DNA of 64,000 bases, from the NCBI RefSeq assembly GCF_018885305.1, contig NZ_CP076544.1, positions 1,860,001 through 1,924,000 on the forward strand, written 5' to 3'. The position numbers and the translations under genes are program-made. Below, piece after piece: positions 1 to 7,335 of the stretch. Every line of letters begins with the position of its first letter. The stretch's first letter is position 1. Below the pieces are notes generated by a model. That model saw only the letters and a list, made by a program, of their open reading frames with translations, made no database searches and had not been told where the DNA came from. Source of the DNA: Curtobacterium sp. L6-1 (GTDB lineage Bacteria; Actinomycetota; Actinomycetes; Actinomycetales; Microbacteriaceae).

Positions 1-368
1 AGGACCGAGCGCCCGAGTACCGCGAGACGGGGGCGTTCTACGTGGTCCGCGTCGCCGGCTTCCGGGAGGCACGCCACCGCTTCTTCGGCCGCGTCGAGTT
101 GGCGGTCGTCCCGGCCCGCACCGCGGTGGACATCGACGACGCCGACGACCTCGCGCTCGCCGCCGCTCTGGCCCCCCTGGTCGAGGCCGACACAAGCGCG
201 CAGGCGCCGACACAGGCACCGGCACCGGCACCGGCACCGGCACCGGCGCAGGCACCAACACAGACACAGACATCGACACCGGCACCGGGACGACCGCAAC
301 CAGCAGCCCCTTCCGACCCCCATCCCCACCCCGCGCGGGCGACCGCCGCGGAGAACGGAGCACCATGA
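1..368 (+). CDS. CMP-sialic-acid-type cytidylyltransferase, C-terminal part
   Basis: The frame is open from the left edge, so the N-terminal catalytic part lies outside the window. The visible segment carries a FYVVR stretch, FFG, and a VDIDDADDL stretch, which resemble the C-terminal part of NeuA-type acylneuraminate cytidylyltransferases that activate nonulosonic acids with CTP. The last roughly 40 residues are a Pro/Ala/Gln/Thr tail encoded by a hexanucleotide repeat, absent from typical NeuA proteins. The stop overlaps the next start as ATGA, so the gene is probably translationally coupled to the NeuB-type synthase. Family assignment rests on a short segment plus context; a related acidic-sugar nucleotidyltransferase is possible. 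Confidence 0.68.
   Translation, partial: DRAPEYRETGAFYVVRVAGFREARHRFFGRVELAVVPARTAVDIDDADDLALAAALAPLVEADTSAQAPTQAPAPAPAPAPAQAPTQTQTSTPAPGRPQPAAPSDPHPHPARATAAENGAP
216..253 (+). repeat. GCACCG hexanucleotide repeat in neuA-like tail
   Basis: About six near-perfect GCACCG/GGCACC units encode alternating Ala-Pro in the C-terminal tail of the cytidylyltransferase, about 110 nt before its stop. Confidence 0.85.
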
Positions 369-1243
369 GCGTCCGCATCGGCCTGTCCACCATCGGCGCG
401 GGGAACCCCGCCTACCTCATCGGGGAGATCGGCCTCAACCACAACGGCGACGTCGAGATCGCCAAGCAGCTCATCGACGTCGCCGCCGACGCCGGCATGC
501 AGGCCGTGAAGTTCCAGAAGCGCACGCCCGAGATCTCCACGCCCGAGCACATGAAGTCCATGCCGCGCAGCACCCCCTGGGGCGACATGACCTACCTCGA
601 CTACCGGTACCGCGTCGAGTTCGACCGCGACCAGTACATCGAGATCGGCGACCACGCGACCCTGCGCGGCCTCGACTGGTTCGCGTCGCCGTGGGACGAG
701 CCGTCGGTCGCGTTCCTCGAGGACCTCAACGTCGTCGCCTACAAGATCGCCTCGGCGTCCGTGACGGACCTCGGCATGCTCGCCGCCGTCGCCGCGACCG
801 GCAAGCCCGTCATCCTGTCCACGGGTATGTCGACGCTCGAGCAGATCGACCGGGCCGTCTCGACGCTGGGCACCGAGCGCCTCGTGCTGATGCACGCGAC
901 CTCGACGTACCCGCTCCCCCCGGAGGAGGCGAACCTCCGCATGATCGACACCCTCGCCACGCGCTACGCCTACGCGGGCGTCCCGGTCGGCTACTCGGGC
1001 CACGAGCCGGGCCTGCAGATCTCGCTCGCCGCGGTCGCCCTGGGTGCCACCGCGGTCGAGCGGCACATCACGCTGGACCGCACGATGTGGGGCTCGGACC
1101 ACGCCGCCTCGCTCGAGCCGCACGGCCTGCGCACCCTGGTCCGCGACATCCGCATCATCGAGACCGCGATGGGCGACGGCGTGAAGCGCATCTTCCCCGG
1201 CGAGGAGGCGCCCCTCGCCAAGCTCCGCCGGGTGGGTGCGTGA
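365..1243 (+). CDS. N-acetylneuraminate synthase family protein without SAF domain
   Basis: This 292-residue protein matches the NeuB TIM-barrel family, which condenses phosphoenolpyruvate with an N-acetylhexosamine to make a nonulosonic acid (sialic, legionaminic or pseudaminic type). Visible motifs are IGEIGLNHNG near residue 19, VKFQKR near 48, ILSTGMST near 154 and VGYSGHEPG near 208. Typical NeuB proteins of about 340 residues carry a C-terminal antifreeze-like SAF domain; here the protein ends just after the barrel. The start overlaps the upstream stop (ATGA) and the stop overlaps the downstream GTG (GTGA), so three genes form one coupled operon. The exact sugar cannot be told. Confidence 0.88.
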   Translation: MSVRIGLSTIGAGNPAYLIGEIGLNHNGDVEIAKQLIDVAADAGMQAVKFQKRTPEISTPEHMKSMPRSTPWGDMTYLDYRYRVEFDRDQYIEIGDHATLRGLDWFASPWDEPSVAFLEDLNVVAYKIASASVTDLGMLAAVAATGKPVILSTGMSTLEQIDRAVSTLGTERLVLMHATSTYPLPPEEANLRMIDTLATRYAYAGVPVGYSGHEPGLQISLAAVALGATAVERHITLDRTMWGSDHAASLEPHGLRTLVRDIRIIETAMGDGVKRIFPGEEAPLAKLRRVGA

Positions 1244-2745
1244 GCACTGCGGAGCACGACCACGACGCGGTCGGTGACGGCCGGGAGGCACGGCACCCCT
1301 CCGGCGCCGCACCCCGCCGCCGCCGGGTGGTCGGTCTGGTCGACACCGACTCCTTCGCCAAGTGGGGCGCCCACCTGCTGTCGGCGGCCCCGCCGAACTG
1401 GTCACTCGAGCTGCGGACCGTGGCGACGCCACGGTCGGCGAGCCCGGCGCAGCTGCGGGCCGCGTTCCGTGACGTCGACGCCCGTCTGGGCCCGATCGAC
1501 CTCGCCCCTCCCGAGCCCCAGAGCGTGGACGAGGTCGTGGCGCGCCTCCAGGCTGACCCGCCGGACGCCGTGCTGGTGTCCTGCATCGGCCCGGTGGCGG
1601 AGGTCCTCATCGACGTGATCAGCCGGGCCGTGCCCCGACGGCCGGTCCTGCTGAGCGGGCTGCCGGGCATCTCGTTCCCGGCGAAGTGGAAGGGCGTGTT
1701 CCTCCGCGCCCGCGCGGACCTGTTCGTGTTGCACAGCCACCGCGAGGTCCGGGAGTACACGGCCCTGGCGACGGCGGGCGGTGTGGAACCGGCGTTCGCC
1801 CTCGCGACCCTGCCGTTCGCCCGACCGGCCGTCACGACACGCAGCCCGGTGCCACGCGACGCCGTGGTCTTCGCCGCGCAGCCGAGCGTGCCGAAGGAGG
1901 AGGACGAGCGTCGCCGCGTGGTCGGGTGGCTCGCCGACACCGCACGCGCGCACCCGGAGTGGCGCGTGGTGGTGAAGACGCGCGCGGCCGCCGGTGAACA
2001 CCAGACGCACCGCGAGACGTACCCGTACGCGGAACTGCTGCCGCCCGACGCCCCGTCGAACCTGGTGGTCGAGGCCGGGCCGATGTCGGTGCACCTCGAC
2101 CGCGCGGTGGCGCTCGTGACGATCAGTTCGACGGCCGTCCTCGAGGCAGCCGCTCGCGGGGTGCCCGCCCTGACGCTGACCGACTTCGGCACGTCCCGGA
2201 CGCTCATCAACGAGGTGTTCGTCGACAGCGGGCTGGAGGGCGACGCCGACGACCTGGTGCACGGGCGGTTCGGCACGGTCCGGCCCGAGTGGATGACGGA
2301 CAACTACTTCCACCCGCCCGAGGACGACGACTGGAGCGACCGTGCGGAAGCGCTCATGGCGCTGCGGGACGCGGGGCTGACGGTCGACCGGCCCGCTGCC
2401 CGCCGCAGTCGTGGCGGCGTGCTCCGGCGGGCGTGGGAGCGGCGGAACGCGCTCGGCGACCTCGACCGGTCGGCGATCGGCCGCGTGGCGGTGCTCATCG
2501 GCACACCGATCCGAGCGGTGAAACGATCGCTCCGACGGCTGCGGCGGGCGCTGCGGTCGACGCCGGTGTCCGGCGCGCCCGGGTCAGGAGGACCGGGGTC
2601 GGGCGGACCGGGGTCTTGCGGGCCGGTGGCTGGCGTGCCCGGGTCGGCGGTGTCGGCGTCGGGTGGACCGGCCGTCAGGACCGTGTCAGTCGAGGGCCTT
2701 CGCGACCGCGACGAGGAACTGGTCGCGGGTCGGGACGCCCGCTGA
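1240..2745 (+). CDS. predicted glycosyltransferase (DUF6716-like)
   Basis: This 501-residue protein starts at a GTG overlapping the stop of the NeuB gene. The body resembles the putative GT-B glycosyltransferases annotated as DUF6716 that sit beside sialate genes in actinobacteria: VVGLVDTDSFAKWG near residue 30, then a C-terminal half with ISSTAVLEAAARGVPALTL, a pattern like the UDP- or CMP-sugar-binding region of GT-B enzymes. Its likely role is adding the activated acidic sugar to a surface glycan, which is inference from context. The last 70 residues are a basic segment followed by Gly-Pro-Ser repeats. The 3' end overlaps the convergent thioredoxin-like gene by 60 nt, suggesting that the original stop was lost. 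Confidence 0.6.
   Translation: MSTAEHDHDAVGDGREARHPSGAAPRRRRVVGLVDTDSFAKWGAHLLSAAPPNWSLELRTVATPRSASPAQLRAAFRDVDARLGPIDLAPPEPQSVDEVVARLQADPPDAVLVSCIGPVAEVLIDVISRAVPRRPVLLSGLPGISFPAKWKGVFLRARADLFVLHSHREVREYTALATAGGVEPAFALATLPFARPAVTTRSPVPRDAVVFAAQPSVPKEEDERRRVVGWLADTARAHPEWRVVVKTRAAAGEHQTHRETYPYAELLPPDAPSNLVVEAGPMSVHLDRAVALVTISSTAVLEAAARGVPALTLTDFGTSRTLINEVFVDSGLEGDADDLVHGRFGTVRPEWMTDNYFHPPEDDDWSDRAEALMALRDAGLTVDRPAARRSRGGVLRRAWERRNALGDLDRSAIGRVAVLIGTPIRAVKRSLRRLRRALRSTPVSGAPGSGGPGSGGPGSCGPVAGVPGSAVSASGGPAVRTVSVEGLRDRDEELVAGRDAR
2571..2630 (+). repeat. 15-bp degenerate tandem repeat in glycosyltransferase tail
   Basis: Units close to GGACCGGGGTCGGGC recur and encode the Gly-Ser-Gly-Gly-Pro tail of the glycosyltransferase. 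Copies are imperfect. Confidence 0.7.
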
Positions 2746-2949
2746 GCGGAACACCTCGGTGCCGTCGTCGCGTCGCACCACCACGGTGGGGGTCGAACGG
2801 ATGCCGAGCTCCTCGACCAGCTCGGGGACGCCAGCGACGTCGCGCTCGGTGACCTCGAGGCCCGGCACCAGTCGGGCGGCGTCACCGACCACGCGGCGTG
2901 CGGCGGCGCACGGGGCGCAGAACGCTGACGTCCAGAGATCGACCTGCAT
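2686..2949 (-). CDS. thioredoxin/glutaredoxin-like protein
   Basis: An 87-residue thioredoxin-fold protein. The redox motif CAPC lies at residues 11-14 after a beta strand (QVDLWTS), and the cis-proline motif STPTVVV follows near residue 49. It is shorter than classical thioredoxin (about 105) and in the size range of glutaredoxin-like proteins. The ATG at 2949 is preceded by GGAGG; an in-frame start further upstream would add 11 residues with no domain. It is convergent with, and overlaps by 60 nt, the end of the glycosyltransferase gene. Likely a cytoplasmic thiol-disulfide oxidoreductase; substrate unknown. Confidence 0.78.
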   Translation of the reverse strand: MQVDLWTSAFCAPCAAARRVVGDAARLVPGLEVTERDVAGVPELVEELGIRSTPTVVVRRDDGTEVFRSAGVPTRDQFLVAVAKALD

Positions 2950-3041
2950 GTGGTCCTCCAACAGCGTCGGCCCGTCGAGCACTCCCGATCGGGCCGCACC
3001 CGACCGGCCGCCCGATGCGATCTCCGGACAGCGGTCTCCGG

Positions 3042-3098
3042 GCGGTGGCCCTCAGGCGGTGGCCCTCAGGCCGGCGGCATCCGGGCGGCGGCATCCGG
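3042..3098. repeat. 14-bp direct repeats, intergenic
   Basis: GCGGTGGCCCTCAG occurs twice back to back, followed by two diverged copies ending in GGCATCCGG. The repeat lies between the thioredoxin-like gene and the terminator of the next minus-strand gene. Confidence 0.7.
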
Positions 3099-3104
3099 AC
3101 AGCG

Positions 3105-3141
3105 GACGACCCCCGGCCGTCGAGGACGGACGGGGGTCGTC
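3105..3141 (-). terminator. hairpin terminator downstream of the 96-aa gene
   Basis: An 11-bp outer stem (GACGACCCCCG with CGGGGGTCGTC) continues after one mismatch into a 5-bp inner stem closing a 3-nt loop. It lies just beyond the minus-strand stop at 3150. Confidence 0.7.
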
Positions 3142-3149
3142 GGGACCGG

Positions 3150-3440
3150 CTACTCGCGGTCGAACTCGCCGCTGCGGTCACCGCGGTCCTGCAGGTCGTC
3201 GACCGGGTCCGACTCGTCGGGCGCGAAGGTGTAGTCGACCGAGATCTGGTCGAGGACCTGGCGCGAGCCGGTCGACTTGTAGGTGAAGGCCGTCTGGAGG
3301 CCCTCGATGTCGGCGAAGACCGTCACCTCGTCGTCCAGCGCATCGCTCGTGGCGGTGCGGGTGTCGGTGGTGCCGTCGAACGGGCCGCCGTGGAAGATGG
3401 CGGTGAACTCGTCGCCCTCGTGGATGGTGATGTCGGTCAT
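3150..3440 (-). CDS. conserved small acidic protein of unknown function
   Basis: A 96-residue acidic protein that I do not recognise. It begins MTDITIHEGDEFTAIFHGGPFDGTT in two stretches and has alternating beta-prone segments, suggesting a small beta-rich soluble fold; the GGPFDG stretch occurs in several small hypothetical proteins. The C-terminus is an Asp/Glu/Arg tail. There is no signal peptide or membrane segment. The ATG is preceded by AGGGAGC, a usable ribosome binding site, and by TAGGAA, which could also be a -10. It is transcribed away from the divergent marR gene and ends at its own hairpin terminator. Confidence 0.6.
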   Translation of the reverse strand: MTDITIHEGDEFTAIFHGGPFDGTTDTRTATSDALDDEVTVFADIEGLQTAFTYKSTGSRQVLDQISVDYTFAPDESDPVDDLQDRGDRSGEFDRE

Positions 3441-3533
3441 GCTCCCTTCCTACCAGTGGGAGGGGCAGCGCCGTCCAGCCCGTCGGGAGCGGAGACGGCG
3501 GCAGGCGACGTGACGGACGCGGGGCGACCCTCC

Positions 3534-3560
3534 TTGCCGAATCCATAGCATGGCTATACA
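3534..3560 (+). promoter_or_regulatory. marR promoter with inverted-repeat operator
   Basis: TTGCCG (3534-3539) and TATACA (3555-3560) lie 15 bp apart, with the marR ATG only 8 nt further, so the mRNA is probably leaderless. A perfect inverted repeat ATAGC-ATG-GCTAT (3545-3557) overlaps the -10, the expected position for autorepression by a MarR dimer. Confidence 0.6.
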
Positions 3561-3568
3561 GTTTCAGT

Positions 3569-4003
3569 ATGGAACAAGCGCGGGAACAGACCATCGAGAC
3601 GCTCCTCGTCTCCGTCAACCGGCTCATCCGGTCCGCGCTCCAGGCCACCGGCCACACCACGTCCACCGCCGTCTGGCGCACCCTCGGCATCCTCGAGGCC
3701 GACGAGTCCCTCCGACTCGGCGAACTCGCGAAGGCGTCGCGGGTGTCCCAGCCGACCATGACCCGCCTGGTCGCCGGCATGACCGCCGACGGACTCGTCT
3801 CGCGGACCGTCGACCCCGACGACTCGCGCGGCCAGCTCATCGAGATCACCGACGCCGGCCGCGAGCGACTCGTCTCGTGGCGCGCCGCACTCACCAGCAC
3901 CGTCGGCCCCCTCTTCGAGGACCTGAGCGACGACGACTGGGACGTCCTGCACGAAGCATCGGCCCTCATCGCAGCGAGGACCAGAACGGAGACCACCGCG
4001 TGA
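3569..4003 (+). CDS. MarR family transcriptional regulator
   Basis: A 144-residue winged-helix regulator. The N-terminal helix (residues 1-30) would form the dimer interface; the DNA-binding core has LRLGELAKASRVSQPTMTRLVAGM near residues 49-72 in two stretches, followed by the wing with VDPDDSRGQLIEIT, which matches the MarR signature of Asp-Arg on the wing. The ATG follows a promoter and palindrome at 3545-3557, consistent with autoregulation. It overlaps the following MFS gene as GTGA, so it most likely controls that exporter. The ligand is unknown. Confidence 0.9.
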   Translation: MEQAREQTIETLLVSVNRLIRSALQATGHTTSTAVWRTLGILEADESLRLGELAKASRVSQPTMTRLVAGMTADGLVSRTVDPDDSRGQLIEITDAGRERLVSWRAALTSTVGPLFEDLSDDDWDVLHEASALIAARTRTETTA

Positions 4004-5241
4004 ACGCGCACGCACCCGCCGGGCAGTCCGGCTCCATCCTGAAGCAGTCGTCGGCGGTCTGGGCGATCGCCTTCGCCTGCGTCGTCGCCTTCATGGGCAT
4101 CGGGCTCGTCGACCCGATCCTCCCCGCGATCGCCGAGTCCCTGCGGGCGACCCCCGCGCAGACCGAACTGCTGTTCACGAGCTACCTCGCCGTCACCGGC
4201 ATCGCCATGTTCTTCACCAGCTGGGTGTCGAGCCGCATCGGCGCGAAGAAGACCCTGATGACCGGGCTCGCGCTCATCGTGCTGTTCTCGGTGCTCGCCG
4301 CCGTGTCGAACGACGTCTGGACGATCATCGGCTTCCGCGCCGGCTGGGGCCTCGGGAACGCGCTCTTCATCTCCACCGCACTCGCCACCATCGTCGGTGC
4401 AGCCTCGGGCGGCACCGCGTCGGCGATCATCCTGTACGAGGCAGCGCTCGGCCTCGGCATCGCGGTCGGTCCGCTCGTCGGCGGACTGCTCGGCTCCGTG
4501 AGCTGGCGCGGACCCTTCTTCGGCGTGACCACCCTGATGGCCGTCGCGTTCATCGCCATCCTCGTGCTGCTCAAGCCCGGGATGCTCGAGAAGCCGACCC
4601 CCACCAAGCTCTCCGCACCGTTCCGCGCGCTCGGCCGCCCCGCGCTGGCCGCCCTCGCCGCGACCGCGCTCTTCTACAACATCGGCTTCTTCGTGCTGCT
4701 CGCCTACACGCCGTTCCCGCTCGGCTTCGGGGCGCTCGGCATCGGGTTCACCTTCTTCGGCTGGGGTGTCGGCCTCGCGGTCACCTCCGTCTGGGTCGCG
4801 CCGATGCTCACCGCCCGGATGCGTCGGACGAGCGTGCTCAAGCTCGCACTGCCGCTCCTCGCACTCGACCTGTTCGCCGCTGCCGTCGTCGTCCGCTCCC
4901 CCGCGGGGCTCATCGTCTGCGTCGTCGTCGGCGGCCTCGTGCTCGGCGTGCTCAACACCGTGCTCACCGAGTCCGTCATGGAGGCCACCGACCTCCCGCG
5001 CTCCGTCGCGTCCAGCGCCTACTCGGCCGTCCGGTTCATCGGCGGCGCGATCGCCCCGCCCGTCGCCACCCTGCTCGCCGACGCGTACTCGCCGAGCGCG
5101 GCGTACGTGTTCGCCGGCGCCTCGGTGGCCGTCGCGTTCGTCGTCGTCGTGGCCACCACGAAGGTCCTGCGACGTGTCGACGACGGCGCCGAGCCGGAGC
5201 GGGTCGAGGCCGAGGCGATCTCGGCCGGCGAGATGGCGTAG
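4000..5241 (+). CDS. MFS transporter (drug-efflux type)
   Basis: A 413-residue major facilitator with about 12 hydrophobic segments. Near residue 70, SRIGAKKTLMTGL matches the conserved loop 2-3 motif of the DHA1 family (GxxxDxxGRRxxL-like). TM5 carries GPLVGGLLG near 152, an antiporter-type motif C. The start GTG at 4000 overlaps the marR stop by 4 nt, which fixes the start; a longer upstream reading would lie wholly over marR. Pairing with marR suggests inducible export of a small toxic compound, which is inference. The short C-terminal tail is acidic. Confidence 0.88.
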   Translation: MNAHAPAGQSGSILKQSSAVWAIAFACVVAFMGIGLVDPILPAIAESLRATPAQTELLFTSYLAVTGIAMFFTSWVSSRIGAKKTLMTGLALIVLFSVLAAVSNDVWTIIGFRAGWGLGNALFISTALATIVGAASGGTASAIILYEAALGLGIAVGPLVGGLLGSVSWRGPFFGVTTLMAVAFIAILVLLKPGMLEKPTPTKLSAPFRALGRPALAALAATALFYNIGFFVLLAYTPFPLGFGALGIGFTFFGWGVGLAVTSVWVAPMLTARMRRTSVLKLALPLLALDLFAAAVVVRSPAGLIVCVVVGGLVLGVLNTVLTESVMEATDLPRSVASSAYSAVRFIGGAIAPPVATLLADAYSPSAAYVFAGASVAVAFVVVVATTKVLRRVDDGAEPERVEAEAISAGEMA

Positions 5242-5333
5242 CGGTGGCGCGGGCGGCGCCTCGCGGGGCGGTCGCGGTCGCTGTCGCGGTCGGGAGGCGC
5301 GGGGGCGTCGGTCGCGCCACGCACGTCGCGCAC

Positions 5334-5405
5334 GTCGGTCACATCGCAGTCGTCGGTCGCGTCGCAGTCGTCGGTCGCGTCGCAGCCGTCGGTCGCGTCG
5401 TCGGT
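5334..5405. repeat. 18-bp tandem repeat upstream of orn
   Basis: Four copies of a GTCGGTCGCGTCGCAGTC-like unit, the middle two nearly identical. The array fills much of the 222-nt gap after the MFS stop. Confidence 0.85.
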
Positions 5406-5450
5406 GCTGGCCGCCGCGTGCGGGGCGTCGGTCGCGTCGGTGGGCGGAAG

Positions 5451-5456
5451 TAGGAT
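5451..5456 (+). promoter_or_regulatory. orn -10 element, leaderless spacing
   Basis: TAGGAT ends exactly 7 nt before the orn ATG; no Shine-Dalgarno is visible. Confidence 0.65.
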
Positions 5457-5463
5457 CGGGGAC

Positions 5464-6102
5464 ATGTCTGCAGCGAATGACCGCCTCGTCTGGATCGACT
5501 GTGAGATGACGGGCCTCGACGTCGCGGTCGACGAGCTCGTCGAGGTCGCGGTCGTCGTCACGGACTTCGACCTCAACCCGGTGCACCCGGGCTTCGACAT
5601 CGTCATCAAGCCGGACCAGTCCGCGCTCGACAACATGAACGAGTTCGTGACGAAGATGCACACCACCTCGGGCCTGATCGAGGAGATCCCGAACGGGGTG
5701 TCCCTGGCCGATGCCGAGTACCAGGTGCTCGAGTACATCCTCGCCCACGTCCCCGCCGAGGGCACCGCTCCCCTGGCCGGCAACACCATCGGGACCGACC
5801 GGGCCTTCCTGGCGAAGTACATGCCCCGCATCGACGCCCACCTGCACTACCGGAGCGTCGACGTGTCGAGCATCAAGGAGCTCTGCCGCCGCTGGTTCCC
5901 GCGCGTGTACTTCAACTCGCCCGAGAAGCACGGCGGGCACCGCGCCCTCGCCGACATCCTCGAGTCGATCCGTGAGCTCGAGTACTACCGCCGCGCCGGG
6001 TTCACGCCCGAGCCGGGGCCCGCGAGCGACGACGTGAAGGCCGTCGCCGCCGAGGTCGTGGCGAAGTGGGAGTCACGTCTGGCCCCGCAGCCCGCCGAGT
6101 AG
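5464..6102 (+). CDS. orn: oligoribonuclease
   Basis: A 212-residue DEDDh exonuclease that degrades 2-5 nt RNA oligomers and pGpG to mononucleotides. Exo I is [10 protein letters not shown] near residues 10-19, with the metal-binding Asp and Glu. Exo II surrounds [13 protein letters not shown] near 105-117, and exo III is [15 protein letters not shown] near 156-170 with the catalytic His and Asp. Length is typical of the family (about 180-215). The ATG at 5464 is chosen because TAGGAT sits 7 nt upstream. The tRNA-His gene follows directly. Confidence 0.97.
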   Translation: MSAANDRLVWIDCEMTGLDVAVDELVEVAVVVTDFDLNPVHPGFDIVIKPDQSALDNMNEFVTKMHTTSGLIEEIPNGVSLADAEYQVLEYILAHVPAEGTAPLAGNTIGTDRAFLAKYMPRIDAHLHYRSVDVSSIKELCRRWFPRVYFNSPEKHGGHRALADILESIRELEYYRRAGFTPEPGPASDDVKAVAAEVVAKWESRLAPQPAE

Positions 6103-6135
6103 GATCGGGTGGTCCAAGCGGGGGCTCGGATGTAC

Positions 6136-6141
6136 TACAAT
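6136..6141 (+). promoter_or_regulatory. possible -10 of tRNA-His
   Basis: TACAAT lies about 35 nt upstream of the mature tRNA 5' end, inside the orn-tRNA gap. No clear -35 is seen. Confidence 0.5.
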
Positions 6142-6175
6142 CGAGTGGTTGCTCCGGCTCGCCGGACCGACACAT

Positions 6176-6252
6176 GGTGGGTATAGCTCAGCTGGTAGAG
6201 CGCCTGGTTGTGGTCCAGGAGGTCGCGGGTTCAAGCCCCGTTACTCACCCCA
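6176..6252 (+). tRNA. tRNA-His (GTG)
   Basis: The acceptor stem GTGGGTA (6177-6183) pairs with TACTCAC (6242-6248) with one G-T pair. The extra 5' G at 6176 opposite discriminator C 6249 is the hallmark of tRNA-His. The D arm (AGCTCAGCTGGTAGAGC), the anticodon loop containing GTG within GCCTGGTTGTGGTCCAGG, and the T arm GGGTTCAAGCCC are all recognisable. CCA is encoded at 6250-6252. Confidence 0.97.
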
Positions 6253-6261
6253 GTCTCCACG

Positions 6262-6290
6262 AAGGCCCTCGTCCGACGGACGGGGGCCTT
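6262..6290 (+). terminator. hairpin terminator after tRNA-His
   Basis: AAGGCCCTCGTCC pairs with GGACGGGGGCCTT around a 3-nt loop, 9 nt after the tRNA. No T-run follows, as is common in high-GC actinobacteria. Confidence 0.75.
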
Positions 6291-6360
6291 CGGCGTTCCC
6301 CCGTGCGCCGCCGTCCACGATGCCGACGCCGCTGGCCAGGGATCGCACGGGCAGGCGTGT

Positions 6361-6366
6361 CACGAT
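6361..6366 (+). promoter_or_regulatory. weak -10 element of metallopeptidase gene
   Basis: CACGAT keeps the A at position 2 and T at position 6 of TANNNT and ends exactly 7 nt before the GTG at 6374. Confidence 0.4.
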
Positions 6367-6373
6367 CGGACCC

Positions 6374-6721
6374 GTGATGGAGATGGCAGCCGAGGACTTC
6401 GAGCAACTCGTGACCGACGAGCTCGACCGGCTCCCCGACGACATGGTGGACGGTCTCGAGAACGTCGTCTTCGTCGTCGAGGACGAGCCCGAGGACGGGT
6501 CGGACCTGTTCGGCATCTACGACGGCGTCGCCCAGACCGAACGCGGGCAGTACGGGTTCGGCGAACTGCCCGACCGCATCGTCGTCTACCGGAAGCAGCA
6601 CCTGGCGGAGTGCGACACGCTCGAGGAGCTCGCCGACGAAGTGCACACCACGCTCGTGCACGAGATCGGGCACTTCTACGGGATCGACGACGAGCGACTG
6701 CACGAGCTCGGCTGGGCGTAG
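6374..6721 (+). CDS. zincin-like metallopeptidase family protein
   Basis: A 115-residue minimal zincin-like protein (PF06262 type). The zinc motif HEIGHFYGIDDERLHELGW near residues 96-114 contains HExxH plus a downstream Asp. The preceding acidic segment (FVVEDEP, DLFGIYDG, PDRIVVYRKQ) is typical of this small family, whose biological role is not established. No signal peptide is seen, so it should be cytoplasmic. GTG 6374 is preferred because a -10-like element lies 7 nt upstream; ATG 6377 would shorten it by one residue. Confidence 0.82.
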   Translation: MMEMAAEDFEQLVTDELDRLPDDMVDGLENVVFVVEDEPEDGSDLFGIYDGVAQTERGQYGFGELPDRIVVYRKQHLAECDTLEELADEVHTTLVHEIGHFYGIDDERLHELGWA

Positions 6722-6744
6722 CGCTCGGCCCGGATGCGGCAGGT

Positions 6745-7335
6745 CTACGACCGCAGGACCACGTCCGCGAGTGACGCCGGGTCCTCGGCCGCGATGAAGG
6801 CGTCCTCCTGCCGGGCCCACCGCTCCCACTGCCGCGCGAAGGTCTCACCGTCCCGGTCGATGGCCCGGCGCCGACGTTCCCGGTCGTCGGCCGTCATCCA
6901 CACCCGCAGCGACCCGAGGGCCGCCGATGCGCGGGAGAGCGCACCGCACCCCTCGACGACGATCGGCGACGCCGGGTCGACGGACACCCAGCCCGCCGGC
7001 TCCGACGCCGTCCAGTCCCACCGCCGGTAGCCCGACGGGGCGCCGAGGACCTCGTGCACGACGGCGTCCGCCGCGGCGCGGAGGCCGTCCCACCCCGGGT
7101 ACACGTCGTCCAGGTGCACGAGCGTCGCGTCGAGCTCGGCCGCGAGGGCGTTCCCGAGCGTCGTCTTGCCGGTTCCCGACCGTCCGTCGACGAGCACGAC
7201 GAGGCGGTCGTGCCCCGCAGCTGATGCGGCCGATCGCGCGCGGGCGGCGAGGGCCGTGACGGAGGTGGGGCGGGCCTCCCGTCCGGTGCCCGCGGCGTTC
7301 CCCTCCGGACCCGTCGTGGACGCGCCGTCAGGCAC
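6745..7335 (-). CDS. uridine-kinase-like P-loop protein in thiamine ECF operon
   Basis: A 196-residue ATP-binding protein. Walker A is DGRSGTGKTT near residues 39-48, an acidic DDVYPGWDGL follows near 67-76, and a late Arg-rich lid segment contains DDRERRRRAIDRDG. This order resembles uridine kinase and related nucleoside/small-molecule kinases. The GTG at 7335 overlaps the ecfT stop by 8 nt, so the protein is the last cistron of the riboswitch-controlled ykoEDC operon. By context it could phosphorylate an imported thiamine precursor; that is inference, and cytidylate-kinase-like functions are equally open. Confidence 0.7.
   Translation of the reverse strand: MPDGASTTGPEGNAAGTGREARPTSVTALAARARSAASAAGHDRLVVLVDGRSGTGKTTLGNALAAELDATLVHLDDVYPGWDGLRAAADAVVHEVLGAPSGYRRWDWTASEPAGWVSVDPASPIVVEGCGALSRASAALGSLRVWMTADDRERRRRAIDRDGETFARQWERWARQEDAFIAAEDPASLADVVLRS

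Noticed and set aside
3178..5940. Minus-strand open frame of 920 codons across marR, MFS and orn
   Set aside because: Antisense to three genes with clear motifs; repetitive Asp/Gly/Arg composition.
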